From Collinsella sp. (GTDB lineage: Bacteria; Actinomycetota; Coriobacteriia; Coriobacteriales; Coriobacteriaceae), in NCBI GenBank assembly GCA_014871545.1, contig WGSR01000011.1:1-17377 (forward strand): a DNA stretch of 17,377 bases, given 5' to 3'. This document shows, in pieces, positions 8,601-16,006 of this stretch. Each line of letters starts with the position of its first letter. Positions within the stretch are counted from its first letter, which is position 1. The notes under the pieces are model-generated. The model made no database searches and was not told the origin of the DNA. It saw nothing but the letters and a program-made list of their open reading frames with translations. A program made the translations under genes and the position numbers.

Positions 8601-9101
8601 CTGATCGTTCAGGTCGCCCAGCTTCTTCTGCTGCTGCTCGGTCTTTTCGACGGCGGCTTTGAGCTCGTCAATCTTCTCCTGGAGCGCGGCGACTTCTGCT
8701 GCGTTCTGCTCGATTTCGTTGTCGCTTACTGCCTGCGAGGCCTGATCCTTTTGCTGCTGCGCCTGCTTTTGAGACTGGCCCGCCGCGTCGGCCTTCTTCT
8801 GGGCGGCATCGTAGGCGGCCTGAGCGTCCTTGAGCTGCTTTGCCGACTCCTCGGCCAGCTGGGCAGCCGTCTTTACGACCGCTTGGTTACCGGCGGCAAC
8901 GGTATTCTCTACAGAACTACCCCCCCCCTGAACAGAATCGCCGTTATCGGTTGACGGTGCGGCGATTGCCGCCAGCGGCGACATGAGCGGCTGAGCGATG
9001 AGGCCCGCCGTCAAAACGGTTGCGACGGCGCGGTTGGCAACGCCCTTGACGTTGACGGCCTTGGCCCGAGGCTCAAAGTGTTGTGGACTGTAGTTTGCCA
9101 T
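5646..9101 (-). CDS. Wall-anchored coiled-coil surface protein with a central CAP domain
   Basis: A 1151-residue secreted protein. Residues 1-48 form a long signal peptide ending in LAAIAAP. Residues 75-455 and 700-1085 are Ala/Lys/Gln/Asp-rich heptad-like coiled coils, with recurring AxAxLDxA units as in streptococcal fibrillar adhesins. A CAP/SCP-like domain lies between them at about 488-690, recognised by WGHSN (H567), GENLAG (E576) and ECGHYLNIV (H643). The C-terminal linker is rich in Pro/Ala/Lys and ends in the sortase motif LAQTG (1115-1119), a hydrophobic helix and RRRKQM, so sortase should anchor it to peptidoglycan. ATG 9101 has GGGAG 6 nt upstream. A run of nine G in the coding strand (Q58-G61) just after the signal peptide is a likely slippage site. 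The CAP segment looks AT-richer than the coils. The role is probably adhesion or a host-facing spacer; the ligand is unknown. Confidence 0.92.
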   Translation of the reverse strand: MANYSPQHFEPRAKAVNVKGVANRAVATVLTAGLIAQPLMSPLAAIAAPSTDNGDSVQGGGSSVENTVAAGNQAVVKTAAQLAEESAKQLKDAQAAYDAAQKKADAAGQSQKQAQQQKDQASQAVSDNEIEQNAAEVAALQEKIDELKAAVEKTEQQQKKLGDLNDQLEQANKSVEDKTQALKDAKAKQDEAKKALDDAQAKLDAMGMDEYEAAKKAVEDAQAKLDAANKAVVTAQANLDQAKAAEASAQQEKQNTEAALTSAQAKKQETAAALAAATTARDNAQQKFNQAQAALDAAVSGTGVDLSALEAAKNAAAGELKTAQDALEAATTADATAQANLQAAQTTVTAAQEKANAANAAVASAQSAYDAANKEYKDAASKRDTAKSAYEQAQQTEADKKAEYDRLVEVRQQKRAEYDAICAEVTSAKSAYDAASTEVDKLNQQIADLKSNMTVDQNVISQGMFGFMNYIIGGSQFTATQKKNAQEAVSMLTGAADKAEWYDQYVDQDMSRDTNPLSLEQMRNALTYLDTQNNLRKANGQSALSVSLRMTVAAALNTSYSSNIWGHSNCYFDNGENLAGGGGAYTGGETEDTLGWPYTGLYTQEKKIFDKYVEQYGDELGKYRYESYYIYQNYNSIYQECGHYLNIVDSATEAIGIATGSGKNTDSEVTIFDYSDDDTQADFTVSEFKKLVNDYIASAYNAGGTQEQKEQLKQLQNKLAEAQKNFGTTKEAYFAAVNGQDAAQDAFTAADTNMNTAKGEYEKARSSTAAAKTAYDAAEAKLKGIDVKTPKTKLDAAKSEAATAQAALDKANATLADSKTKAADAAAHKAKARSARDAAKVKSDQASEAYDNATASVKELTAKRDAAKTDLANKQGTLNDAKKADDTAQAGVDKAQAADVHAATALSDAKQAVAAKTQAVSDAQAKAKAAEGELATANKAFERFAGAQKAVDDAKVAYDAAVAGVADAQKQLEAANRAVVDATFEIVEAKAELANDEALKADLEAVDHKASLAAGTTGNEKLVKLNAAYARYKAAVDAAAGLKAALSDADAKLSDANDAYAAALAELGDAKDALAAAQAEYDKYHPKAEPQAKPQVAQAAAKAPVAKKQAAPAALAQTGDNSALAGEVFVIGGVTLVAAGVTLGDRRRKQM
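8920..8928 (-). repeat. G9 homopolymer in the surface-protein gene
   Basis: Nine consecutive C on the plus strand (nine G in the mRNA) code for the end of Q58 and G59-G61. Gain or loss of one base would shift the frame right after the signal peptide and stop production of the anchored protein. Confidence 0.9.
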
Positions 9102-9408
9102 GGCTTTCTCCCTTTGACACGGATGTATCCATACGTATCAAACGGTAGCTGTCGATTTTTGAATTCTGTTGCGCAACATTGGCGACCAGCGTATTTTTTG
9201 AAATTCACGCTCTCGTGCTTCACAGTTTCGTCACATTTGAAGGAGCTGGTGCATCATATTCTCGCGGGATGGAATTGAGCCTGTGATTTGCATTTGCTCC
9301 CGCGTCATCCGCCCTATCGGATTCCGCATCCAACAGACACCCCGCCCGCCACGGTGTAGAGTTAGGACAACGGGCGCGTTGCGCGGACCGCGCTGGAACG
9401 AGGTGGAC
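9102..9408. other. 307-bp divergent spacer between surface protein and DUF389 genes
   Basis: No gene is seen here; short open frames on both strands lack ribosome-binding sites. The spacer holds the 12-bp palindrome TGTTGCGCAACA (9167-9178), an ATACGTAT palindrome (9131-9138) close to the surface-protein start, and an AT-richer stretch at about 9155-9210. Both flanking genes must have promoters in it, but no -35/-10 pair is convincing on either strand. Confidence 0.6.
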
Positions 9409-10548
9409 ATGGAACTCGATAAGCAACAGATCAAGCGACTACGCGAACGCCATCACCGGCGCCACGGCATCCGCCCTGCCCATAGTGAGGCTGCCGAGCA
9501 GGCTGGTCGCTTTTTAAAGCGCGCATTCAACATTCGCGAGGGACGCGCGCCCTATCACGTGATCCGCAAGCGCTTTGTAAACGGGGCGCGCCTGACTGGC
9601 TCGCACTTATGCATCCTGATCATTGCCATGTTGATTGCGAGCATCGGCCTCGATATCGACTCAGATATCGCCATTGTAGGCGCCATGCTCATCTGCCCGC
9701 TCATGGGCTCGGTCCTTGCCATGGCATACGGCATCGCCACGCTCGACCGCGAGATTACCGTCGAGGCCATCGCGAGCTTGGCTCTACAGATGGCCTTTTG
9801 CCTGGTCACGTCCACGTTGTATTTTAAGCTCTCGCCCCTTGGCACCACCACGGCCGCCATCATCGACAATTCGACACCGACTGTGTGGGACCTTGCCGTC
9901 GCACTCGCGGGCGGCTTTGCGGGTGGCCTGGGCAACTCGCGCGACCAGGAACCCGCCACGCTCATCGCCGGCGTGGCTGTGGCGACTGCGCTCATGCCGC
10001 CCCTGTGCGCGGCCGGCTATGGCATCGCCATCGCAAGCGGGTCGCTGTTTCTCTCGGCGCTTTACGAGTTTGGCATCAACGTGGTCTTTATCGCACTGGC
10101 TGCCGAAGCCGTGCTGCTTCTTTTGCGCGTGCCGCTCAAGCGCGACCTCAACGGCGACGGCATTGTGACCGCCGAAGAAAATGCCGAGGTCGACGAGCTG
10201 TCACGCAAGGTGCGCCGCCGCATCATTGTGGGCACGGTGATCTTTGCCATCCCCTGCATCGTTATGACCGCGGGGTCTATTGGCTCGGCGCAGGCCGGCG
10301 TGCAGGACGGCTACGGCGTCACCGAAACCACGCGCGAGCTTGCGGCGGTGCTGCCAGGCTTTAAGGATTACACCGTCGCCGTCGAGACCTCGGCTACCGA
10401 AGGCGAGGAGGAAGGCATCGTCGAGCGTGAGATTGTCGCCCATGTGACGACAGGCGAGGCGCTTGGGGCACACGACCGTCACGTCGCCCGCAAGCTCATC
10501 AACCTCAATGTGCCCGAACTCGATCGTGTGGAGTTTGACGTAAAGTGA
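9409..10548 (+). CDS. DUF389 membrane protein with an EF-hand-like loop
   Basis: A 379-residue protein of the DUF389 (uncharacterised hydrophobic domain) family. The N-terminal 60 residues are highly basic and soluble. Then come about six hydrophobic segments with family blocks such as DIAIVGAMLICPLMGSVLA (86-104), GNSRDQEPATLIAGVAVATA (175-194) and LMPPLCAAGYG (195-205). The next soluble loop contains DLNGDGIVTAEE (246-257), a textbook EF-hand calcium loop pattern (D1, N3, D5, G6, V8, E12). One further helix (272-290) and an acidic C-terminal domain of about 90 residues follow. The function of DUF389 proteins is not established. The frame opens at GTG 9283, but ATG 9409 is preferred: GAGG stands 5 nt upstream and the family similarity lies inside this shorter form. 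The gene converges on the sulfotransferase remnant. Confidence 0.88.
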   Translation: MELDKQQIKRLRERHHRRHGIRPAHSEAAEQAGRFLKRAFNIREGRAPYHVIRKRFVNGARLTGSHLCILIIAMLIASIGLDIDSDIAIVGAMLICPLMGSVLAMAYGIATLDREITVEAIASLALQMAFCLVTSTLYFKLSPLGTTTAAIIDNSTPTVWDLAVALAGGFAGGLGNSRDQEPATLIAGVAVATALMPPLCAAGYGIAIASGSLFLSALYEFGINVVFIALAAEAVLLLLRVPLKRDLNGDGIVTAEENAEVDELSRKVRRRIIVGTVIFAIPCIVMTAGSIGSAQAGVQDGYGVTETTRELAAVLPGFKDYTVAVETSATEGEEEGIVEREIVAHVTTGEALGAHDRHVARKLINLNVPELDRVEFDVK

Positions 10549-10615
10549 TGCGGGACGCGAGGTGGGCCCGGCACGAAAGCGCAGCCGCGGGGCGCAGGCA
10601 CAGCCAAGCGCAGCG

Positions 10616-11140
10616 CTACAGCTCGTACTTGTACACGCGGTAGATGTACTTCTCGGCTTCCATCTCGTAGGTAGCGATGGGTAGACCGCAGCGGTCGTAC
10701 TCGGTGAAGGTCTTGGCCTGGCCCGAAGCCACGAGCATACTATTCGAATCGCCGACGCGCTGCGCGCTGCTCACGTAGCCCGAAAACGGCACTGCGATCT
10801 GGTCCACAAGCTCGTAGGTGCGCGCGGTCTCGTCCACCGTAAAGATTCGCCCAAACGAATGCGTTCCCTTGCTGTAGTCGGTCACCACCGCGGCGCCCAG
10901 CTGACCCCAGTCGAACTTGGGATAGCTCTCGGCCGTACCAAAGTTGTTGTCGTACAGCAGCACCTGGTAACGACCGGTCATTGCCGTGTCGGAACTTGGC
11001 AGATAGGTCACACTGTGCTGGCCTGCGTTGAGCGAAAAATCGCCTTGGGCCTGCAGTAACTTGTCCTCAAAGCCCGAACCGGCCCAAAAATCGGGCAAGC
11101 CCACGGAAGGCTGTAGCAAGGTCATTTGCGCAACATATGT
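10616..11140 (-). pseudogene. C-terminal remnant of an aryl-sulfate sulfotransferase
   Basis: About 170 residues match the C-terminal third of bacterial arylsulfotransferases (ASST), periplasmic beta-propeller enzymes of roughly 500-600 residues that move sulfate between phenols. AGQHSVTYLP carries the histidine that in E. coli AssT (H436) becomes sulfated, followed by YQVLLYDNNFG, a VDETARTYELVDQ strand, NSMLVASGQAKTF and a terminal YRVYKYEL. The N-terminal two thirds, with the other active-site residues, are absent. The frame stays open to 11176 only by running through the terminator hairpin of the neighbouring operon. The first usable ATG (11125) has no ribosome-binding site. I therefore read it as a 5'-truncated pseudogene, not a short gene. 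Absence of internal stops suggests recent loss. Confidence 0.75.
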
Positions 11141-11145
11141 CCAGC

Positions 11146-11182
11146 AAAAACGGGTGGTAGCTGGTACGGCTACCACCCGTTT
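11146..11182 (-). terminator. Intrinsic terminator of the activase operon
   Basis: AAACGGGTGGTAGC (11148-11161) and GCTACCACCCGTTT (11169-11182) pair perfectly over 14 bp with a 7-base loop, followed on the minus strand by a five-T run (11150-11146). It lies 29 bp after the activase stop and abuts the truncated sulfotransferase. Confidence 0.9.
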
Positions 11183-11210
11183 GTCTCATATCTAGCCCAT
11201 AGCAGACCAG

Positions 11211-14200
11211 CTACTTCTTAATGCCGCGTCCCAGACGCTTGGCGACCGACGCCACGGCCTCCTCGCTGGCCGGCCCGCAGCTCACGCAGCCATCGTGAGC
11301 GCGCATCTGGCCGGTGACCTCGTCCATCGCGAGCGGCGCCACCTTCTCGAGCTTAAAGCCCTTACCGGCGCGCATGTTTTCCTTGGCCACGCTAATCATG
11401 AGCTTAATACGGTTGAGCTGGTTGACCTCGGACGCGCCGGGGTCGTAGTCCACCGCGACAATGTTGCTCTCGGGATGCTGGCGGCGCAGCTCCTTGATCA
11501 CGGCCTTGCCCACCACGTGGTTGGGCAAGCACGCGAAGGGCTGCGTGCAGATGATGTTGGGCGCACCGTGATCGATCAGGTCGAGCATCTCGGCCGTGAG
11601 CAACCAGCCCTCGCCCATGTTGTTGCACACCGAAAGCACCGTGCGGGCCTTGTCGGCCATGGTGCCGATGCGCTCGGGCGCCTCAAAGCGGCGGGACTTT
11701 TCGAGCATCTCCTCCACCGGCGTGCGCATCCAGTCCACGAGCTTGATGAGCGCCTGCATACCAGCGCGCGTGGTAGCAGAGCTTCCCAGCTCGTCCTTCT
11801 GCAGCTCGGCGTTGCTCATGGAGTACAGGAAGAAGTCGAGCAGGCCCGGCACCACGGCCTCGCAGCCCTCGCGCTCGATGACATCGACCACGTGGTTGTT
11901 GGCCGTGGGATGGAACTTGACCAAGATCTCGCCAACCACGCCCACGCGCGGCTTGGCGCCCTCGCCCACGAGCGGCATAGTGTCGAACGCGCGGATGGCC
12001 TCGCGGCACAGCTTGGTGTAGTTGTGGCGGTTGAACTTGGGCGCCAGCTTGCGGGCGCGCGCCATGTACTCCTCGTAGAGTGCGTTGGCGGCACCGGGCG
12101 TGGCCTCGTACGGGCGGCAGCGATAGAGCATCTGCATCATCACGTCGCCAAAGAGTACCGCGTAGACTGCCTGCTTAAGCAGCGCCGGCGTAATCTTAAA
12201 GCCGGGGTTGTCCTCGCCCAGCGCCACGGCCGAAAGCGAGATCACCGGGATCTCGGGGTGGCCGCTCTCACGCAGGGCCTTGCGGATGAGTGCGATGTAG
12301 TTGGTGGCGCGGCAGCCACCGCCGGTCTGGCTGATGACGACAGCTGTCTTGGACAGGTCGTATCGACCGCTCTCGATGGCCTCCATAATCTGGCCCGTCA
12401 CCAGGATCGACGGGTAGCAAATGTCGTTGTTCACGTAGCGCAGGCCGGCCTCGACGGCATCGTGGTCAGTCGAGGGCAGCAGCTCCAAGTTGTAGCCAGC
12501 ACCACGGAACACCTCTTTGACCAGGTCGAAGTGAATCGGCGCCATCTGCGGGCACAGGATGGTATAGCCCTCCTCACGCATCTGCTCGGTAAAGGGCACC
12601 TTGGGCCATGCGGTCGAGGCGCTCTCACGCTGCGCCTCGAACGTGTACTTGCGGCTCGCGAACGCGGGAGCGTCCGTGGAGGGAGCCACCGGCGCAGCAT
12701 CGCCCTGCTCGTAGGCCTCGCCCGCGGCCGTGGCCTCAGCCAAGCGCTCGGCCTCCTGGTCCTTGAGCGCGGCCATGAGCGAGCGGATTCGAATGCGCGC
12801 GGCGCCCAGGTTGGACACCTCGTCGATCTTGAGCACGGTGTAGATCTTGCCGCTGGCTTCCAGAATCTCCTGCACCTGATCGGTGGTCAGGGCATCGAGG
12901 CCGCAGCCGAAAGAGTTGAGCTGGATCAGGTCCAGGTCGTTGCGCATCGTCACAAAACGGGCGACCGCGTACAGGCGGCTGTGGTACATCCACTGGTCGA
13001 CGACGCGGATCGGGCGCTCGGGCTTCACCAGGTGAGCAAGCGAATCCTCGGTAAAGACCGCAAAGCCAAAGCTCGAGATAAGCTCGGGCAGGGCATGGTT
13101 GATCTCGGGGTCGTTATGGTAGGGACGGCCGGCGAGTACGATGCCGTGGCCGCCGTGGTCCTCGACCCACTTAAGGGCCTCCTCGCCCATGGTCTGGATA
13201 TCCTCGTGGAAGCGCGCATCGGCCTCAAAAGCGGCGTTGACAGCGGCATCGACCTCGGAGCGCGTGATTTTAGGACCGCGCACGCGACCGCGACCGGCTT
13301 CAGCGTCGGCCACGCGGTCGACGGCGAGCACCTGGTACAGACGGCGCTTGAGCTCGGTCTTGTCGTGATACGGCACAAACGGATACAGGAACTCGATGTT
13401 CTGCTCGCGGATCTCGTCGATGTTGAGCGCCAACGCCGTGGGGTAGCTCATGACGATGGGGCAGTTGTAACAGTTGCCGGCGGTCGGATCCTCCTTGCGC
13501 TCCCAGCGCACGCACGGCATCCAGATAAAGTCGACGTCACGGTCGATGAGGTTCATCACGTGGCCGTGGCTCATCTTGGCCGGATAGCACACGCTCTCGG
13601 ACGGCATGGACTCGATGCCCGCCTGGTAGGTCTTCTTGCTCGACTGGTCGGACAACTGCACGCTAAAGCCCAAGCGCGTAAAGAACGCGTGCCAGAAGGG
13701 GTAGTTCTCGTACATGTTGAGTGCGCGCGGGATACCCACGGTGCCGCGCGGGGCCTCGTCGGGACTCAGGACCTCGCGGTTAAAGAGCAGCTCGTTTTTC
13801 TTTTTGAAGAGGTTGGGGGCCTCGGTCTTCTGCTTTTTGTGGCCGGCGCCCTTCTCGCAGCGGTTGCCGGTGATAAAGCGCCTGCCGCCGCCAAAGTCGT
13901 TGACGGTAAGCTGGCAGTTGTTGGAGCAACGGCCGCAGCGGACATGCTTTTGCGTCACGGTGAGGTGCGCGATGTCCTCGGCCGAAAGGATGGTCGAGGT
14001 GCCGTCGGCGCCGGCGCGATCGCGGGCGAGCAGGGCCGCACCGTAGGCGCCCATGCAGCCGGCGATGTCGGGACGCACGGCATGAACGCCGGTGAGCTGC
14101 TCAAACGCGCGCAGCGTGGCATCGGACATAAAGGTGCCGCCCTGAACGATCACCTGGCTGCCGATCTCCTTGGGGTCACGCAGCTTAATGACCTTGAACA

Positions 14201-15995
14201 GGGCGTTCTTGATGACGGAATAGGACAGGCCGGCCGCGATGTCGCCCACCGTGGCGCCTTCCTTTTGCGCCTGCTTGACGCGCGAGTTCATAAAGACCGT
14301 GCAGCGGCTGCCCAAATCGACCGGGGCCTTGGCGTGGATGGCGGCGTCGGCGAACGCGCGCACATCCATGTTCATAGAGACGGCAAAGCTCTCGATAAAG
14401 CTACCGCAACCCGACGAGCAGGCCTCGTTGAGCATGATGTGCTCGATGACGCCGTCCTTGACGCGCAGGCACTTCATGTCCTGGCCGCCGATGTCCAGAA
14501 TGAACTCGACGCCGGGCAGGAACGCCTTGGCGCCGCGCAGGTGCGCGACGGTCTCGATTTCGCCCGAGTCGGCCTTGAGGGCCTCGATGAGCAGCGCCTC
14601 GCCGTAGCCCGTGGTAGTCACGTGGCCGATGGTGCAACCGGCGGGAATGTGGTTGTAGAAATCGGCCATGATGACCTTGGCCGTGCCCAGGATGTCGCCG
14701 TTGTTGTTGCCGTACCAGGTGTGCAGCAGCTGACCGTCCTCGCCCACGAGCGCGGCCTTCATGGTGGTGGAACCGGCGTCGATACCGATGAACACGCGGC
14801 CGGTATAGCCGTCGAGTTTGCCCTTGGGGACGACCTCGGTGTCGTGGCGACCCTTGAACTCGGCAAAATCATCGTCGGTGGCAAAGAGCGGATCCAGACG
14901 CTCGACCTCGGCACCCTGCGTGTCACCCAGGGCATCGATGGCCTCGATGAGCTGCGGGAACGTGCTGAGCTTATTGGACTCGTGCGCCATGGCGGCGCCG
15001 CTCGCCACAAACAGGTGAGCGTTTTGGGGCACGATACGGTGCTCCTCGTCCAGATTGAGCGTGAGGTAGAAGCGGTGGCGCAGCTCGGAGAGATACTGCA
15101 GCGGGCCGCCCAGGAAGGCGACGTTGCCGCGGATGGGACGGCCGCACGCCAGGCCCGAGATGGTCTGGGTCACGACAGCCTGGAAGATGGAGGCGGCCAC
15201 GTCCTCGGGGCGGGCGCCCTCGTTGAGCAGCGGCTGCACGTCGGTCTTGGCAAAAACACCGCACCGGCTGGCGATGGGATAGATGGTGGTGGCATTGGCC
15301 GCGAGCTCGTTAAGGCCGCTCGCGTCGGTGTGCAGCAGGGTTGCCATCTGGTCGATGAACGCGCCCGTACCGCCGGCGCAGGTGCCGTTCATGCGCTGCT
15401 CGATGCCGTTGTCGAAGTAGATGATCTTGGCGTCCTCGCCGCCCAGCTCGATGGCGACATCGGTGGCCGGGATGAGGGTCTCGACGGCGCGCTTGCTGGC
15501 AATGACCTCCTGGACAAACTCCAGGTCGAGCCACTGGGACAGCAGCAGGCCGCCCGAGCCGGTAATGGCGCAGGTCATCTGGGCCGTCGGCAACACGGTC
15601 GCGGCGCCTTCGAACAAGTCGCGAGCACAGGCGCGGACGTCGGTGTGATGGCGCTGGTACTTGGCGTACACGATCTGGTTGTCGTCGTTGAGCACGGCGA
15701 GCTTAACGGTGGTGGAGCCCACGTCGATGCCCAGGTGCAGGTTGCCGTGGGCGTTGTCGGGGTTGAAGATCGCGCCTTCGGGGGCGTGGACGGCGGTGGC
15801 GACTGCGGGCTCGGTGGTGGCGGGCTCGCTAGCGACGGACGTCTCCCCTGCCGCGTTCTTGGCATCGGCAACTGCCTCGGCAACTTTCTCGGCAGCCGCG
15901 GTCGCGGCCTTCTGCGCAGCATCCACCACGGCGGGCGCGGCCTCACGCGCGGCAGCGACCATACGGTCCTTAATGCCCTCGACGAGTTTGCTCAT
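11211..15995 (-). CDS. Giant acyl-CoA dehydratase activase (two BadF/HgdC ATPase domains plus HgdB-like region)
   Basis: A 1594-residue protein of the BadF/BadG/BcrA/BcrD ATPase superfamily. Residues 1-85 are an Ala-rich, probably helical extension not needed by the fold. ATPase 1 (about 87-340) starts with LGIDVGSTTVKLA and ATPase 2 (about 401-657) with IGIDAGSTTMKAA. Each keeps the two cysteines that in the HgdC dimer hold one [4Fe-4S] cluster (C206/C245 and C526/C565). A Cys-rich knuckle CGRCSNNC (687-694), a DUF2229-type activase region (about 750-1080), and a C-terminal region resembling the 2-hydroxyacyl-CoA dehydratase HgdB/D subunits (about 1135-1550) follow, ending in DGCVSCGP. HgdC-type activases use ATP to inject one electron into a dehydratase. 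The partner of these giant forms is unknown, and no separate hgdAB genes lie here. ATG 15995 follows GAGGAG. The TetR gene ends 11 bp upstream. Confidence 0.92.
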   Translation of the reverse strand: MSKLVEGIKDRMVAAAREAAPAVVDAAQKAATAAAEKVAEAVADAKNAAGETSVASEPATTEPAVATAVHAPEGAIFNPDNAHGNLHLGIDVGSTTVKLAVLNDDNQIVYAKYQRHHTDVRACARDLFEGAATVLPTAQMTCAITGSGGLLLSQWLDLEFVQEVIASKRAVETLIPATDVAIELGGEDAKIIYFDNGIEQRMNGTCAGGTGAFIDQMATLLHTDASGLNELAANATTIYPIASRCGVFAKTDVQPLLNEGARPEDVAASIFQAVVTQTISGLACGRPIRGNVAFLGGPLQYLSELRHRFYLTLNLDEEHRIVPQNAHLFVASGAAMAHESNKLSTFPQLIEAIDALGDTQGAEVERLDPLFATDDDFAEFKGRHDTEVVPKGKLDGYTGRVFIGIDAGSTTMKAALVGEDGQLLHTWYGNNNGDILGTAKVIMADFYNHIPAGCTIGHVTTTGYGEALLIEALKADSGEIETVAHLRGAKAFLPGVEFILDIGGQDMKCLRVKDGVIEHIMLNEACSSGCGSFIESFAVSMNMDVRAFADAAIHAKAPVDLGSRCTVFMNSRVKQAQKEGATVGDIAAGLSYSVIKNALFKVIKLRDPKEIGSQVIVQGGTFMSDATLRAFEQLTGVHAVRPDIAGCMGAYGAALLARDRAGADGTSTILSAEDIAHLTVTQKHVRCGRCSNNCQLTVNDFGGGRRFITGNRCEKGAGHKKQKTEAPNLFKKKNELLFNREVLSPDEAPRGTVGIPRALNMYENYPFWHAFFTRLGFSVQLSDQSSKKTYQAGIESMPSESVCYPAKMSHGHVMNLIDRDVDFIWMPCVRWERKEDPTAGNCYNCPIVMSYPTALALNIDEIREQNIEFLYPFVPYHDKTELKRRLYQVLAVDRVADAEAGRGRVRGPKITRSEVDAAVNAAFEADARFHEDIQTMGEEALKWVEDHGGHGIVLAGRPYHNDPEINHALPELISSFGFAVFTEDSLAHLVKPERPIRVVDQWMYHSRLYAVARFVTMRNDLDLIQLNSFGCGLDALTTDQVQEILEASGKIYTVLKIDEVSNLGAARIRIRSLMAALKDQEAERLAEATAAGEAYEQGDAAPVAPSTDAPAFASRKYTFEAQRESASTAWPKVPFTEQMREEGYTILCPQMAPIHFDLVKEVFRGAGYNLELLPSTDHDAVEAGLRYVNNDICYPSILVTGQIMEAIESGRYDLSKTAVVISQTGGGCRATNYIALIRKALRESGHPEIPVISLSAVALGEDNPGFKITPALLKQAVYAVLFGDVMMQMLYRCRPYEATPGAANALYEEYMARARKLAPKFNRHNYTKLCREAIRAFDTMPLVGEGAKPRVGVVGEILVKFHPTANNHVVDVIEREGCEAVVPGLLDFFLYSMSNAELQKDELGSSATTRAGMQALIKLVDWMRTPVEEMLEKSRRFEAPERIGTMADKARTVLSVCNNMGEGWLLTAEMLDLIDHGAPNIICTQPFACLPNHVVGKAVIKELRRQHPESNIVAVDYDPGASEVNQLNRIKLMISVAKENMRAGKGFKLEKVAPLAMDEVTGQMRAHDGCVSCGPASEEAVASVAKRLGRGIKK

Positions 15996-16006
15996 TGTCT
16001 CTCCTC

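Noticed and set aside
5646..9101. Tandem DNA repeats or a CRISPR-like array within the surface gene
   Set aside because: The periodicity is at protein level (heptads) with diverged codons; there are no regular identical repeats and spacers.
9283..9408. Upstream extension of the DUF389 gene to GTG 9283
   Set aside because: The extra 42 residues are Arg/Pro/Cys-rich and unlike the family; ATG 9409 has a ribosome-binding site.
11141..11176. A normal N terminus for the 186-codon sulfotransferase-like frame starting at GTG 11176
   Set aside because: The start lies inside the terminator hairpin of the activase operon and encodes hairpin sequence, not a signal peptide.
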